Assembly (NCBI RefSeq): GCF_900141795.1
Contig: NZ_FSRE01000002.1
Location: forward strand, 124,001-188,000
Direction of reading: 5' to 3'
Origin: Sulfurivirga caldicuralii
Lineage (GTDB): Bacteria; Pseudomonadota; Gammaproteobacteria; Thiomicrospirales; Thiomicrospiraceae
Length of the DNA: 64,000 bases
Shown: positions 46,462 to 55,759 of the stretch, piece after piece
How positions within the stretch are numbered: position 1 is the stretch's first letter
Layout of the letters: each line of letters begins with the position of its first letter
Notes under the pieces: model-generated
Told to the model about the DNA's origin: nothing
The model's database searches: none
What the model saw: the letters and a program-made list of their open reading frames with translations, nothing else
Translations under genes and position numbers: made by a program

Positions 46462-46496
46462 ATGAGCCGGCGTGCCAAACAGGGGCGCCGGCTCAT
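46462..46496 (+). other. Strong leader hairpin upstream of aceE
   Basis: ATGAGCCGGCG (46462-46472) pairs perfectly with CGCCGGCTCAT (46486-46496) around a 13-nt loop. There is no T run after it, so it is not an ordinary terminator. It ends 69 bp before the aceE ATG and would lie in its 5' leader. It could stabilise the mRNA or mask a protein site. Confidence 0.5.
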
Positions 46497-46565
46497 GTGT
46501 GATTAACCTGTCCTCATCCGGGGCAGAAGCGGGCGCCAAAAGCGCCGTGAGAACGAGGTAAGCGT

Positions 46566-49226
46566 ATGACTGACAAGTTTATCGACCAGGATCCGCAGGA
46601 AACTCAAGAATGGCTTGAAGCCCTTGAGGCCGTTGTTGAGTTTGAAGGCAGTGACAAGGCGCAGCACCTGATCAATGCCCTGATCGCCAAGGCGCGCCAG
46701 TTCGGTATCGATACACCCTATTCAGCCAATACTCCCTATATCAATACCATTCCCCTCGAACAGCAGCCCAAGTATCCCGGCGATCTGAAGCTGGAGCAGC
46801 GTCTGCGTGCCATTCTGCGCTGGAATGCGATGGCGATGGTGGTGCGTGCCAACAAGTACACCGGCGTGGGCGGTCATATTGCATCCTACGCTTCCAGCTG
46901 TACCCTGTACGAAGTGGGCTTCAACCACTTCTTCCGCGGCCCGCAGGCTGAGCAGGGGCACGACATGGTCTTCTTTCAGGGACATACGGCCCCTGGCATG
47001 TATGCACGTGCCTATCTGGAAGGGCGTCTTGACGAAGAGCACCTGAAAAACTTCCGTCAGGAAGTGGACGGCCACGGTCTCTCTTCCTATCCGCATCCCT
47101 GGCTGATGCCGGACTTCTGGCAGTATCCCACCGTATCCATGGGCTTGGGGCCTATCATGGCCATCTATCAGGCGCGCTTCATGAAATACATGCAGGCACG
47201 CGGGCTGGCCAAGACGGATCAGCGCAAGGTGTGGGCGTTCCTGGGCGATGGCGAGATGGACGAGCCGGAATCCCGCGGTGCCATTCATTTGGCCAGCCGT
47301 GAAAAGCTCAACAACCTCATCTTTGTGGTCAATTGCAACCTGCAGCGTCTTGACGGTCCGGTGCGTGGCAACGGCAAGATCATTCAGGAACTGGAAGCCT
47401 TCTTCCGTGGTGCCGGCTGGAATGTGATCAAGGTGATCTGGGGCAGTGGCTGGGATCAGCTGCTGGCCAAGGATACCTCCGGCAAGCTGATTCAGCGCAT
47501 GGGCGAAGTGGTCGATGGCGAATACCAGGCCTACAAGGCGAAGGATGGCGCCTATGTGCGCAAGCACTTCTTCGGCAAGTACTCGGAAACGGCCAAGCTG
47601 GTGGAAGACTGGACCGACGACGAAATCTTCCGTCTTACCCGCGGTGGCCACAGCCCGCGCAAGATCTATGCAGCCTACAAGGCCGCGACGGAGTCCGATT
47701 TGCCGACCGTTATTCTGGCCAAGACAGTCAAGGGCTACGGCATGGGGCCCTATGGCGAGGCGGCCAACACCACACACCAGCAGAAAAAGCTGGATATCGA
47801 CGGGCTGAAGTATTTCCGCGACCGCTTTGCCATTCCGATCTCCGACGAGCAGCTGGAGAAGGATGTGCCCTTCTACCGCCCGCCGGAAGATTCCGAGCTG
47901 ATGCAGTACATGCATGCGCGCCGCAAGGAACTGGGCGGCTATCTGCCCAGTCGCTCCAGCGAATGCGACACCTTGTCCGCGCCGAAGCTGGAGGCGTTCA
48001 AGGCGCTGCTGGAAGGCACCGGCGAGCGGGAGATTTCCACCACCATGGCGTTTGTTCGTATCCTTTCCACGCTGCTGCGCGACAAGCAGCTGAAGGATCG
48101 TATCGTGCCCATTATTCCCGATGAGGCGCGCACCTTCGGCATGGAAGGTCTGTTCCGTCAGATCGGTATCTACGATCCGGCGGGCCAGCTGTATGAGCCG
48201 GTGGACAAGGATCAGGTGTCCTACTACAAGGAATCCGAGAAAGGGCAGGTGCTGGAAGAGGGTATTAACGAAGCCGGCGCCATGTCCGACTGGATCGCCG
48301 CTGCGACCGCATACAGCAATTACGGCGTCAGCATGATCCCCTTCTACATTTTCTATTCCATGTTCGGCTTCCAGCGCATTGGCGATCTGGTTTGGGCGGC
48401 AGGCGACCTGCGCAGCCGCGGCTTCCTTATCGGGGCTACCGCAGGCCGCACTACGCTGGAAGGCGAGGGCCTGCAGCATGACGACGGCCACAACCTGCTG
48501 TTCTACGATGCGGTGCCCAACTGCCTTAGCTACGATCCGACGTTCGCCTACGAGATGGTCGTGATCATCCGCGACGGCATCAAGCGTATGTACGAAGACA
48601 AGGAAGACGTCTTCTACTACATCACCGCCATGAACGAAAACTACACCCATCCGGCCATGCCGGAAGGGGCGGAAGAAGGCATTCTCAAGGGGCTGTATCT
48701 GTTCAAGGCAGCCGACGCGAAGAAAGGGCAACCGCAGGTGAACCTGCTCGGTTCCGGCACCATTTTCCGCGAGTCCATTGCTGCAGCCGATCTGCTGCGC
48801 GATGACTGGGGCGTGGCTGCCAATCTGTGGTCAGCGCCCAGTTTCAACCTGCTGGCGCGCGATGGCAAGGAGGTGGCACGCTGGAACATGCTGCATCCGG
48901 ATGCCGAGCCGAAACAGCCGTATGTGACTGAACAGCTGTCCAAGGCTGCAGGCCCCTATGTGGCGGCGACGGACTACATCCGCGACCTGCCGGAAAAAAT
49001 CCGTGCCTTTGTGCCCGGCACGTACATCACGCTCGGCACCGATGGCTTCGGCCGCTCCGACACTCGCCAGAAGCTGCGCCGCCACTTCGAGGTGAACCGC
49101 TACTACATTGCTGTGGCCGCGCTGAAGGCGCTGGCGGACGATGGCGTGATTGAGCGCAAGGTGGTGAAGGACGCCATTGAGAAATACGGCATTGATGCGG
49201 ACAAGACCTATCCGCTCTATCTGTAA
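46566..49226 (+). CDS. aceE: Pyruvate dehydrogenase E1 component, homodimeric
   Basis: Thiamine-diphosphate enzyme decarboxylating pyruvate and passing the acetyl group to lipoyl-E2. At 886 aa it is the single-chain E1p type: GHIASYASSCTLYEVGFNHFFRG, the ThDP motif GDGEMDEPESRGAI...NCN, TVKGYGMG, DEARTFGMEGLFRQIG and FYIFYSMFGFQRIGD. GAGGT precedes the ATG. It heads aceE-aceF-lpd. Confidence 0.97.
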   Translation: MTDKFIDQDPQETQEWLEALEAVVEFEGSDKAQHLINALIAKARQFGIDTPYSANTPYINTIPLEQQPKYPGDLKLEQRLRAILRWNAMAMVVRANKYTGVGGHIASYASSCTLYEVGFNHFFRGPQAEQGHDMVFFQGHTAPGMYARAYLEGRLDEEHLKNFRQEVDGHGLSSYPHPWLMPDFWQYPTVSMGLGPIMAIYQARFMKYMQARGLAKTDQRKVWAFLGDGEMDEPESRGAIHLASREKLNNLIFVVNCNLQRLDGPVRGNGKIIQELEAFFRGAGWNVIKVIWGSGWDQLLAKDTSGKLIQRMGEVVDGEYQAYKAKDGAYVRKHFFGKYSETAKLVEDWTDDEIFRLTRGGHSPRKIYAAYKAATESDLPTVILAKTVKGYGMGPYGEAANTTHQQKKLDIDGLKYFRDRFAIPISDEQLEKDVPFYRPPEDSELMQYMHARRKELGGYLPSRSSECDTLSAPKLEAFKALLEGTGEREISTTMAFVRILSTLLRDKQLKDRIVPIIPDEARTFGMEGLFRQIGIYDPAGQLYEPVDKDQVSYYKESEKGQVLEEGINEAGAMSDWIAAATAYSNYGVSMIPFYIFYSMFGFQRIGDLVWAAGDLRSRGFLIGATAGRTTLEGEGLQHDDGHNLLFYDAVPNCLSYDPTFAYEMVVIIRDGIKRMYEDKEDVFYYITAMNENYTHPAMPEGAEEGILKGLYLFKAADAKKGQPQVNLLGSGTIFRESIAAADLLRDDWGVAANLWSAPSFNLLARDGKEVARWNMLHPDAEPKQPYVTEQLSKAAGPYVAATDYIRDLPEKIRAFVPGTYITLGTDGFGRSDTRQKLRRHFEVNRYYIAVAALKALADDGVIERKVVKDAIEKYGIDADKTYPLYL

Positions 49227-49240
49227 TAACCAATCCATCA

Positions 49241-49263
49241 GGCCGCCGACGTGCGGCCTTTTT
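49241..49263 (+). terminator. Intercistronic terminator/attenuator between aceE and aceF
   Basis: GGCCGC (49241-49246), loop CGACGT, GCGGCC (49253-49258) and five T residues. It ends 17 bp before the aceF ATG and would reduce transcription of aceF-lpd relative to aceE unless read through. Confidence 0.7.
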
Positions 49264-49280
49264 GTGCAGGAAGAATGCTC

Positions 49281-50597
49281 ATGACAGTCAAGACGATTAC
49301 GCTGCCTGATATTGGCGATTTTGATTCGGTCGATGTGATTGAGGTGCTGGTTCAGCCCGGTGACACCGTTGATGTGGACGACTCGCTCATTACGCTGGAG
49401 TCCGACAAGGCCACCATGGAAGTGCCGTCCCCCTATGCCGGCACCATTACCAAAGTGCTGGTGAAGGAAGGCGACAAGGTCAAGGAAGGTGACCCCATTG
49501 CGGAAATCGAGGTGGCCGACGAAAGTACTGAGCCAGCGCCTCAACCCGAAGCGGAAACCCCAGCTGAGCAGAAGGTATCTGCTGAGCCGGCAGCACAACC
49601 CGAACCTGCCAAGCCCGCTGCTGCAGCACCGGCGCAACCCGCCGCTGCGCAGGAAGAAGAAAAGCCGGTGAATGCCCAGCCCATGGGCGCGAAATTCCAT
49701 GCCAGCCCAGCGGTGCGCGCCTTTGCCCGTGTGCTGGGGGTGGACCTGTCCAAGGTGACCGGCACCGGTCCCAAGGGACGTATTACCAAGGAAGATATAC
49801 AGCAGTTCGTGAAATCGGTGATGGAAGGCGCGCAGCAGCTGACGCCGGCCACAGGCGGTGCCGGCATTCCGGCTATCAAGCTGCCCGACTTCAGTCAATT
49901 CGGCCCGGTGGAAGAGGTGGAGCTGTCGCGTATCAAAAAGCTTTCCGGCAAGCATCTGCACGCCTGCTGGCTGAATGTGCCCCATGTCACTCAGTTCGAC
50001 GAAGCGGACATCACCGAGCTGGAGGCCTTCCGCAATGGGCTTAAGGCGCAAGCCGAGAAGGAAGGCGTCAAGATCACGCCGCTGGTATTCATCATGAAGG
50101 CGGTGGTCGCGGCACTGAAGCAGTTCCCCAATATGAACGCATCCCTGTCTGAAGACGGCGAGCGCCTGATCGTGAAGAAATACTACAATCTGGGCATTGC
50201 CGTGGATACGCCCAATGGATTGGTCGTACCGGTAGTGCGGGATGTGGATCAGAAGGGCATTTTCGAATTGTCCCGCGAACTGATGACCCTCAGCACCAAG
50301 GCGCGCGAAGGCAAGCTCTCACCGGCGGACATGTCCGCAGGCACCTTCACCATCTCCAGCCTGGGTGGGATTGGCGGCACCAACTTTACGCCGATCGTCA
50401 ATGCCCCGGAAGTGGGCATTATGGGGGTTTCCAAGGCGAAGATGCAGCCTGTGTGGAATGGCAGCGACTTCGAGCCGCGGCTGATGCTGCCGTTCTCCGT
50501 CAGCTATGACCACCGCGTGATTGATGGTGCGGAAGGGGTGCGCTTCACCCAGACCGTGGCGCGCTATCTGAGCGATATTCGTCAACTGATTCTGTAA
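49281..50597 (+). CDS. aceF: Pyruvate dehydrogenase E2 (dihydrolipoamide acetyltransferase)
   Basis: Core acyltransferase of the pyruvate dehydrogenase complex. The 438-aa protein has one N-terminal lipoyl domain (residues 1-80, lipoyl Lys43 in ESDKATME), an Ala/Pro/Glu linker (about 81-138), the E1/E3-binding domain (about 139-176, [19 protein letters not shown]) and the catalytic domain ending with DHRVIDG (His411, Asp415). ATG at 49281 is chosen because AGGAAG (49268-49273) is 7 bp upstream; an ATG at 49275 is too close. Confidence 0.96.
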   Translation: MTVKTITLPDIGDFDSVDVIEVLVQPGDTVDVDDSLITLESDKATMEVPSPYAGTITKVLVKEGDKVKEGDPIAEIEVADESTEPAPQPEAETPAEQKVSAEPAAQPEPAKPAAAAPAQPAAAQEEEKPVNAQPMGAKFHASPAVRAFARVLGVDLSKVTGTGPKGRITKEDIQQFVKSVMEGAQQLTPATGGAGIPAIKLPDFSQFGPVEEVELSRIKKLSGKHLHACWLNVPHVTQFDEADITELEAFRNGLKAQAEKEGVKITPLVFIMKAVVAALKQFPNMNASLSEDGERLIVKKYYNLGIAVDTPNGLVVPVVRDVDQKGIFELSRELMTLSTKAREGKLSPADMSAGTFTISSLGGIGGTNFTPIVNAPEVGIMGVSKAKMQPVWNGSDFEPRLMLPFSVSYDHRVIDGAEGVRFTQTVARYLSDIRQLIL

Positions 50598-50611
50598 GGG
50601 GCGGGCTGAAG

Positions 50612-52384
50612 ATGAGCAAGATTGTGGATATTGTCCTGCCAGATATTGGTGATTTTGACGCCGTTGATGTGATTGAAGTGCTGGTTCAGCCCGGCGACAC
50701 CGTTGAAGTGGATGACTCGCTGATTACGCTGGAGTCCGACAAGGCCACCATGGAAGTGCCGTCGCCCCATGCCGGTGAAATTGTCGAGCTCACCGTCAAG
50801 GAAGGCGACAAGGTCTCCACCGGCGATGTGATCGGCAAAATGGCCCTGGCAGACAGCGAAACTGTTGAAAACAGCGAAAAAATGCCTGAAACCGCTGAAG
50901 AGCCCGCAGCGGCAGCGGCTGCCGAAAAAGCGGCCGCGCAAAAAGTCGGGGACCCCCTCCCTGAAGCGGATCAGCATGCCGAAGTGCTGGTGCTGGGCGG
51001 TGGGCCAGGTGGCTATACCGCCGCCTTCCGCGCCGCGGATCTGGGCAAGAAAGTGGTGCTGGTGGAGCGTTACCCGGTCATTGGTGGGGTGTGCCTCAAT
51101 GTGGGCTGCATTCCCTCCAAAGCGCTGCTGCACATGTCCGTGATTTTGAACGAAACCCGCGAACTGGCGGATCACGGCCTCAAGTTCGCCGAGCCGGAAA
51201 TCGATCTGGACAAGCTGCGCGACTACAAGAACGGGGTGATCAAAAAGCTCACTGGCGGACTGGCTGCACTGGCCAAGCAGCGCAAGGTGGACGTGGTGCA
51301 GGGCTACGGCCGTTTCACCAGTCCGCATACCGTCGAAGTCGAGCTGGCGGATGGTGGCACCAAGACCATTTCGTTTGACAATGCCATCATTGCCGCAGGC
51401 TCCCAGCCCATCAAGCTGCCGTTTATCCCCCACGACGACCCGCGGGTGATGGACTCCACCGATGCGCTGGAGCTGCCCGAGGTGCCCAAGCGCATGCTGG
51501 TGATCGGCGGCGGCATTATCGGCTTGGAAATGGCGCAGGTGTATGACAGCTTGGGTGCCAAGATCACCATTGTGGAGCTGGGCGACACCATTATTCCCGG
51601 TGCCGACAAGGATCTGACCAAGCCGCTGCTCAAGCGCATCAAGAAGCGCTACGAAAATATCTACCTCAATGCCAAGGTGACCAATGTGGAGGCCAAGCCG
51701 GAAGGCCTTGAAGTGACCTTCGAAGGCAAGAATGTGCCGCAGAAGGATACCTTTGACCGCATTCTGGTGGCGGTGGGACGCGCGCCTAATGGTCTCAGGA
51801 TCGGTGCCGAAAAGGCGGGTGTGGCCGTGGACGAACGCGGCTTTATCGCTGTGGACGAGCGCCAGCGCACCAATGTGCCGCACATTTACGCCATTGGCGA
51901 TATCGTCGGGCAGCCCATGCTGGCCCACAAGGCAGTGCACGAAGGCAAGGTGGCGGCGGAGGTCATCTGTGGCTTGCCGTCCGCCTTTACCCCCATGGGG
52001 ATTCCGTCCGTGGCCTATACCGATCCGGAAGTGGCTTGGGCGGGCAAGACCGAAGAGGAGCTCAAGGCCGAGGGCGTGGAATACGAAAAGGGCGTGTTCC
52101 CCTGGGCGGCGTCCGGTCGCAGCCTGAGTCTGGGCCGTGACGAGGGTATGACCAAGGCGCTGTTCGATGCCAAGACCCATCGCATTCTGGGCTGTGGAAT
52201 CGTCGGCCCCAATGCGGGCGAGCTGATTGCCGAAGCCATGCTGGCCATCGAAATGGGTGCGGACATGCAGGACATTGGGCTCACCATCCATCCGCACCCG
52301 ACACTGTCGGAAACCTTTGCGTTTGCAGCCGAGATGGCTGAAGGCACCATCACCGACCTGATCGCGCCGAAAAAGCGCAAGTAA
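50612..52384 (+). CDS. lpd: Dihydrolipoamide dehydrogenase with N-terminal lipoyl domain
   Basis: FAD enzyme (E3) reoxidising dihydrolipoyl groups with NAD. At 590 aa it is longer than ordinary Lpd because residues 1-80 form a lipoyl domain (Lys44 in ESDKATME), joined by an Ala/Glu-rich linker (about 82-122) to the enzyme. Then come VLGGGPGGYTAAFRAAD (FAD), GGVCLNVGCIPSK (redox Cys161 and Cys166), VIGGGIIGLEMAQ (NAD) and the C-terminal HPHPTLSE. Lipoyl-Lpd fusions are known in beta- and gammaproteobacteria. The linker contains a translated copy of the short dispersed repeat (50940-50958). Confidence 0.96.
   Translation: MSKIVDIVLPDIGDFDAVDVIEVLVQPGDTVEVDDSLITLESDKATMEVPSPHAGEIVELTVKEGDKVSTGDVIGKMALADSETVENSEKMPETAEEPAAAAAAEKAAAQKVGDPLPEADQHAEVLVLGGGPGGYTAAFRAADLGKKVVLVERYPVIGGVCLNVGCIPSKALLHMSVILNETRELADHGLKFAEPEIDLDKLRDYKNGVIKKLTGGLAALAKQRKVDVVQGYGRFTSPHTVEVELADGGTKTISFDNAIIAAGSQPIKLPFIPHDDPRVMDSTDALELPEVPKRMLVIGGGIIGLEMAQVYDSLGAKITIVELGDTIIPGADKDLTKPLLKRIKKRYENIYLNAKVTNVEAKPEGLEVTFEGKNVPQKDTFDRILVAVGRAPNGLRIGAEKAGVAVDERGFIAVDERQRTNVPHIYAIGDIVGQPMLAHKAVHEGKVAAEVICGLPSAFTPMGIPSVAYTDPEVAWAGKTEEELKAEGVEYEKGVFPWAASGRSLSLGRDEGMTKALFDAKTHRILGCGIVGPNAGELIAEAMLAIEMGADMQDIGLTIHPHPTLSETFAFAAEMAEGTITDLIAPKKRK
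50940..50958 (-). repeat. Short repeat, copy D, inside the lpd linker
   Basis: AAAAAGTCGGGGACCCCCT on the plus strand, the reverse of copies A and C, identical over 19 bases to copy B. It is read in frame as KVGDPL between the lipoyl and FAD domains of Lpd. Confidence 0.65.
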
Positions 52385-52407
52385 AGGCGGCGGTGCTTCA
52401 AGAGGAA

Positions 52408-52433
52408 TAAAGCCGCCGCCTGGCGGCTTTTTT
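52408..52433 (+). terminator. Rho-independent terminator after lpd
   Basis: AGCCGCC (52411-52417), loop GCCT, GGCGGCT (52422-52428) and a run of six T. It ends 13 bp before the next gene's start. Confidence 0.85.
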
Positions 52434-52446
52434 ATGAGTGTTGTCT

Positions 52447-53349
52447 ATGGAAAACCTGACCCTGGTGGCTCTGTGTGTACTCATTGGCCTGCTGCTGCAG
52501 CGGGTGCATGTGTTCAAGGCAGCGCATGAAGTCCTGAATGCCTGGGTCATCTGGGTCGCACTGCCGGCGGTCATTCTGCATTATCTGCCGTTGCTGGCGT
52601 TCGATCAACGCCTGCTGGGGCTGATTCTGATCCCCTGGGTAACGCTGGCGCTGATTGCCGGGCTGGTGCTGTGGCTGGGTCGGCAGCTGGGCTGGTCGCG
52701 CAATACCATCGGGGCACTGCTCATGCTGGCGCCGCTGGGCAATACCTCCTTCCTTGGCATTCCCATGCTGCAGGCATTGCTGGGTGATCAGAGCATTCCC
52801 TATGCGCTGGTGTACGATCAGGCCGGTTCGTTTCTTGCAGTGGTCCTGTATCTGCCCTTTGTGGCGGCTTTTTACGCCGGCGATGGGGTATTCAGCTGGG
52901 GCAAGGTGCTGCGCAAGATGATCACGTTTCCCCCGATGATCGCAGCGTTGGTTACCTTTGCCACCTGGTCGTTGGATCGCCCTGTATGGCTGGAAGCCAA
53001 TCTGATTCGTCTGGCCGACACGCTGGTGCCCGTGGCGATGGTGGCCGTAGGGCTGCAGCTGAAGCTCAGCCTGCCGCAGGGACTGGGGCAGCCGTTTGCC
53101 GTGGGCATGCTGCTGAAGATGGGGTTGATGCCGCTTCTGGCATTATGGCTAATCCAGCTGCTGGACATGCGTGGCCTGCCGGCGCAGACGGCCCTACTGG
53201 AAGCGGCCATGCCCACCATGATTACCGCCGGGGTGGTGGCTGCCAGCCACAACCTGCAGCCACGCCTTGCTGCGGCCATGGTGGGGTGGGGCGTGCTCGT
53301 CTCGTTTGTAACCCTGCCGCTGTGGTCGCTGGTCGCCCAACAGCTCTAG
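52447..53349 (+). CDS. AEC family (auxin-efflux-carrier-like) transporter
   Basis: 300-aa membrane protein with about ten hydrophobic segments in the two-repeat layout of the AEC/BASS fold. Features are a first helix MENLTLVALCVLIGLLLQ, the conserved LAPLGNTSFLGIPML (Asn in the first repeat) and LVPVAMVAVGLQL plus EAAMPTMITAGVVA in the second. The substrate is unknown; relatives move organic acids or malonate. ATG at 52447 is preferred over the GTG at 52438; neither has a strong ribosome site, and the lpd terminator is immediately upstream. Confidence 0.85.
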   Translation: MENLTLVALCVLIGLLLQRVHVFKAAHEVLNAWVIWVALPAVILHYLPLLAFDQRLLGLILIPWVTLALIAGLVLWLGRQLGWSRNTIGALLMLAPLGNTSFLGIPMLQALLGDQSIPYALVYDQAGSFLAVVLYLPFVAAFYAGDGVFSWGKVLRKMITFPPMIAALVTFATWSLDRPVWLEANLIRLADTLVPVAMVAVGLQLKLSLPQGLGQPFAVGMLLKMGLMPLLALWLIQLLDMRGLPAQTALLEAAMPTMITAGVVAASHNLQPRLAAAMVGWGVLVSFVTLPLWSLVAQQL

Positions 53350-53353
53350 CGAC

Positions 53354-54625
53354 TTACGCTTGCCAGTCCGGCAGGCGTTTGGGCAGTGCGGCCAGATGCA
53401 GGGGATAGAGGTCAGGCAGCCCATCGCGCCAGTTAATGGGATGTTCACCCTGAATCAGTTCGCGCACATAGGCCTTGCCGGCTTCCGTCGCCCCGTAGCC
53501 ATCATCCGTAATAAATTCGTCCGGCACGGTCTTTTCCAGATCGGCGATCTTTTCCAGCGAACAGGACTCAAACCGCCACGTGAAGGGCTTTTCGCCGGTC
53601 TTGACCACAATGGGCAGCACGCCAGCTTCACCTCGCACAGCGGCCTCTACGCTGGCCTTGCCGGCATCATACGCCAGCGCCCAGTCCACGCTTGAAACCA
53701 GGTGCGCCGCACTGCGCTGCAGATAGTCGGGCACCGCGGCGTGGATCTTGGTATCCAGGTCCCGGCGCAGTTCATCGGCCAGCTTGATGGCCGCGCCGCC
53801 CATCTGGCTCCAGCCCATGTGTTCCCGATTGGGTCGCGCCACGGCGTAAAACTGGCCATCGGCCGTCTTGATGCCTTCGCCCACGATGACGACACAGTAT
53901 CCGTGTTCGGCGATGCAATGGCGAATGCGCTTGAGCGTTTGCGCATAATCGAACACGCGTTCCGGAAAAAGAATGAGCAGGGGCAGCTCCGGCAGCCGGT
54001 CCTGAACCAGTGCTGCGGACAGGGCGATCCAGCCGGTATGGCGCCCCATGGCTTCCATGAGGAAGACCCTGGTGCTGGTGGGGTACATGGCGCGCAGATC
54101 CAGAGCGGATTCCAGCAGGCTGGTGGCGAAAAACTTGGCGGTGGAGCCATAGCCAGGCGAACAGTGGGTCAGCGCCAGATCGTTGTCAATGGTCTTGGCG
54201 ACGCCGATGACATTGAGTTCATGGCCGTGCTGGGCGCAATAGTCGGCCACTTTCTGCGCCGTGAGCATGGAACCATTGCCACCGTTGTAGAAGAAATAGC
54301 GGATATTCCAGGCCTTGAGCACCTGAAAGACACGTTCGTACTGAGCCGGATTCTCTTCGATAGGGTCCAGGTCAAAGCGGCACGCCTGCAGAGCCCCACC
54401 AGGCAGCTGCTTCAGGCGCTGCAGTTCCCAGTCGCTCACGGCACTGAGATTGACCAGATTCTCTTTCAGTACGCCGAGAATGCCGTTGCGGGCGCCATAC
54501 AGGGTGCCGAAGGTATCGGGATGCGCGCGCACGGTTTCAATAACGGCAGCCATGGAAGTGTTGATGACAGCCGACACGCCGCCGGCCTGGGCGTAAAGGG
54601 CGTTAGGTCTTGAAGATGGGGTCAT
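53354..54625 (-). CDS. 6-phosphofructokinase, likely pyrophosphate-dependent
   Basis: Phosphorylates fructose-6-phosphate. The 423-aa PFK-fold protein shows YNGGNGSMLTAQ in place of the ATP-PFK GGDGS loop and VAKTIDNDL, with Lys where ATP-PFKs have Gly (GTIDND). Lys at this position is a hallmark of pyrophosphate users, while Gly after GGN resembles the ATP type. MEAMGRHTGWIAL follows. Reversible pyrophosphate PFKs are common in autotrophic and methylotrophic gammaproteobacteria that lack fructose bisphosphatase. ATG at 54625; it overlaps the end of rnd by 23 bp. Confidence 0.88.
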   Translation of the reverse strand: MTPSSRPNALYAQAGGVSAVINTSMAAVIETVRAHPDTFGTLYGARNGILGVLKENLVNLSAVSDWELQRLKQLPGGALQACRFDLDPIEENPAQYERVFQVLKAWNIRYFFYNGGNGSMLTAQKVADYCAQHGHELNVIGVAKTIDNDLALTHCSPGYGSTAKFFATSLLESALDLRAMYPTSTRVFLMEAMGRHTGWIALSAALVQDRLPELPLLILFPERVFDYAQTLKRIRHCIAEHGYCVVIVGEGIKTADGQFYAVARPNREHMGWSQMGGAAIKLADELRRDLDTKIHAAVPDYLQRSAAHLVSSVDWALAYDAGKASVEAAVRGEAGVLPIVVKTGEKPFTWRFESCSLEKIADLEKTVPDEFITDDGYGATEAGKAYVRELIQGEHPINWRDGLPDLYPLHLAALPKRLPDWQA

Positions 54626-55742
54626 GGGGCACCTTGAGGGTATCGTGTTCAAGTGTGAGGGGGGTGCCGGTGCGCAGTCGCCGCAGCGGATCGCCTACCA
54701 GCAGACGGCGCCAGCCGCGATCCAGCGGTGACGGCTGCTGGCGCAAAAAGGCGAGCAGATGGCTCTGCAGGGTATTGGGGCTGAAGCCAAACGTAAGCGC
54801 CTGCTGCTCGATTACGGCACGGCCGAGCAGTTGCAAAACGCTTTCCTGCGCCGTGGGTTTGGGGGCGCGCGCAGATTGCTTTTCCCAGGTATTTTCCGCA
54901 AAGACGCGGTCGATTTCGGCGATGATCTGGGGCCCCCAGTCGGTGATCTGCGGCTTGAGCAGGCCCGGCACGTTCTTGAGCTTGTCCAGCGAGGCGGGCG
55001 GCCGTTTGGCCAGTGCCAGCAGCGCATCATCCCCGATGACCCAGCGGCGCGGCAGATTGTGCTGCTGTGCGGTGCGCTCTCGCCAGGCCGCAAGGTGGCG
55101 CAGCAGGGTTTGCTGCTTGGCGGAGAAATGCCGCCCACCACTGAGGCGCTGCCAGGCCGTTTCGGGGTTACCGGCATAAGTTTCCGGCTTGAGCAGATCG
55201 GAAAAGTCTTCCTCCAGTGCGGCTATGGCGGCATCAGAAAGAGGAGCCGTCAGCTGCGTATGCAGCGGCAGCAGGTAGCGCACGTCATTGGCGGCATAGG
55301 TCTGCTGTTTTGCATTGAGTGGGCGGCGACACCAGTCGGTGCGGGTGGCGTCTTTTGGCAGCTTCACGTCGCAAAAATGTTGCACCAGCTGGGCCAGTCC
55401 GCTCTTGTCGCCGAGGCGATGCAGCAGCGCGGCAATCTGGGTGTCGAACACCGCCGCAGGCAGGCGGCCGGACGCTTGATACAATACCTCCAGATCCTGC
55501 CACGCCGCATGCACCACTGTGGTGATGCCGGGGGTGGTCAAAGTCTCCCACAAGGGCTCAAGCGGGCACTTCAGCGGGTCGATCAGCGCAATCTCGCCAT
55601 CCTCCCGCGCCAGCTGAATCAGGCACAGGCGCGGATAGTAGGTGTCGGTGCGCAGAAACTCCGTATCCAGTCCGAGGCGTGCCGGGGGCTGGACAGGGGC
55701 AAGAAAGGACTTCAGGTCGGCTTCGTGCTCGATCCACTGCAT
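54603..55742 (-). CDS. rnd: Ribonuclease D
   Basis: 3'-5' exoribonuclease for tRNA and small RNA maturation. At 379 aa it has the DEDDy nuclease domain: LGLDTEFLR (Asp and Glu), VVHAAWQDLEVL (Asp) and YAANDVRYLLPL (Tyr and Asp), then HRDC-type repeats (WRERTAQQHNLPRRWVIGDDALLALAK). Only 17 bp separate its start from the divergent mpl start, so the promoters must lie within the neighbouring genes. Confidence 0.94.
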   Translation of the reverse strand: MQWIEHEADLKSFLAPVQPPARLGLDTEFLRTDTYYPRLCLIQLAREDGEIALIDPLKCPLEPLWETLTTPGITTVVHAAWQDLEVLYQASGRLPAAVFDTQIAALLHRLGDKSGLAQLVQHFCDVKLPKDATRTDWCRRPLNAKQQTYAANDVRYLLPLHTQLTAPLSDAAIAALEEDFSDLLKPETYAGNPETAWQRLSGGRHFSAKQQTLLRHLAAWRERTAQQHNLPRRWVIGDDALLALAKRPPASLDKLKNVPGLLKPQITDWGPQIIAEIDRVFAENTWEKQSARAPKPTAQESVLQLLGRAVIEQQALTFGFSPNTLQSHLLAFLRQQPSPLDRGWRRLLVGDPLRRLRTGTPLTLEHDTLKVPHDPIFKT

Positions 55743-55759
55743 GAAAAAGGTTCCGGAAA

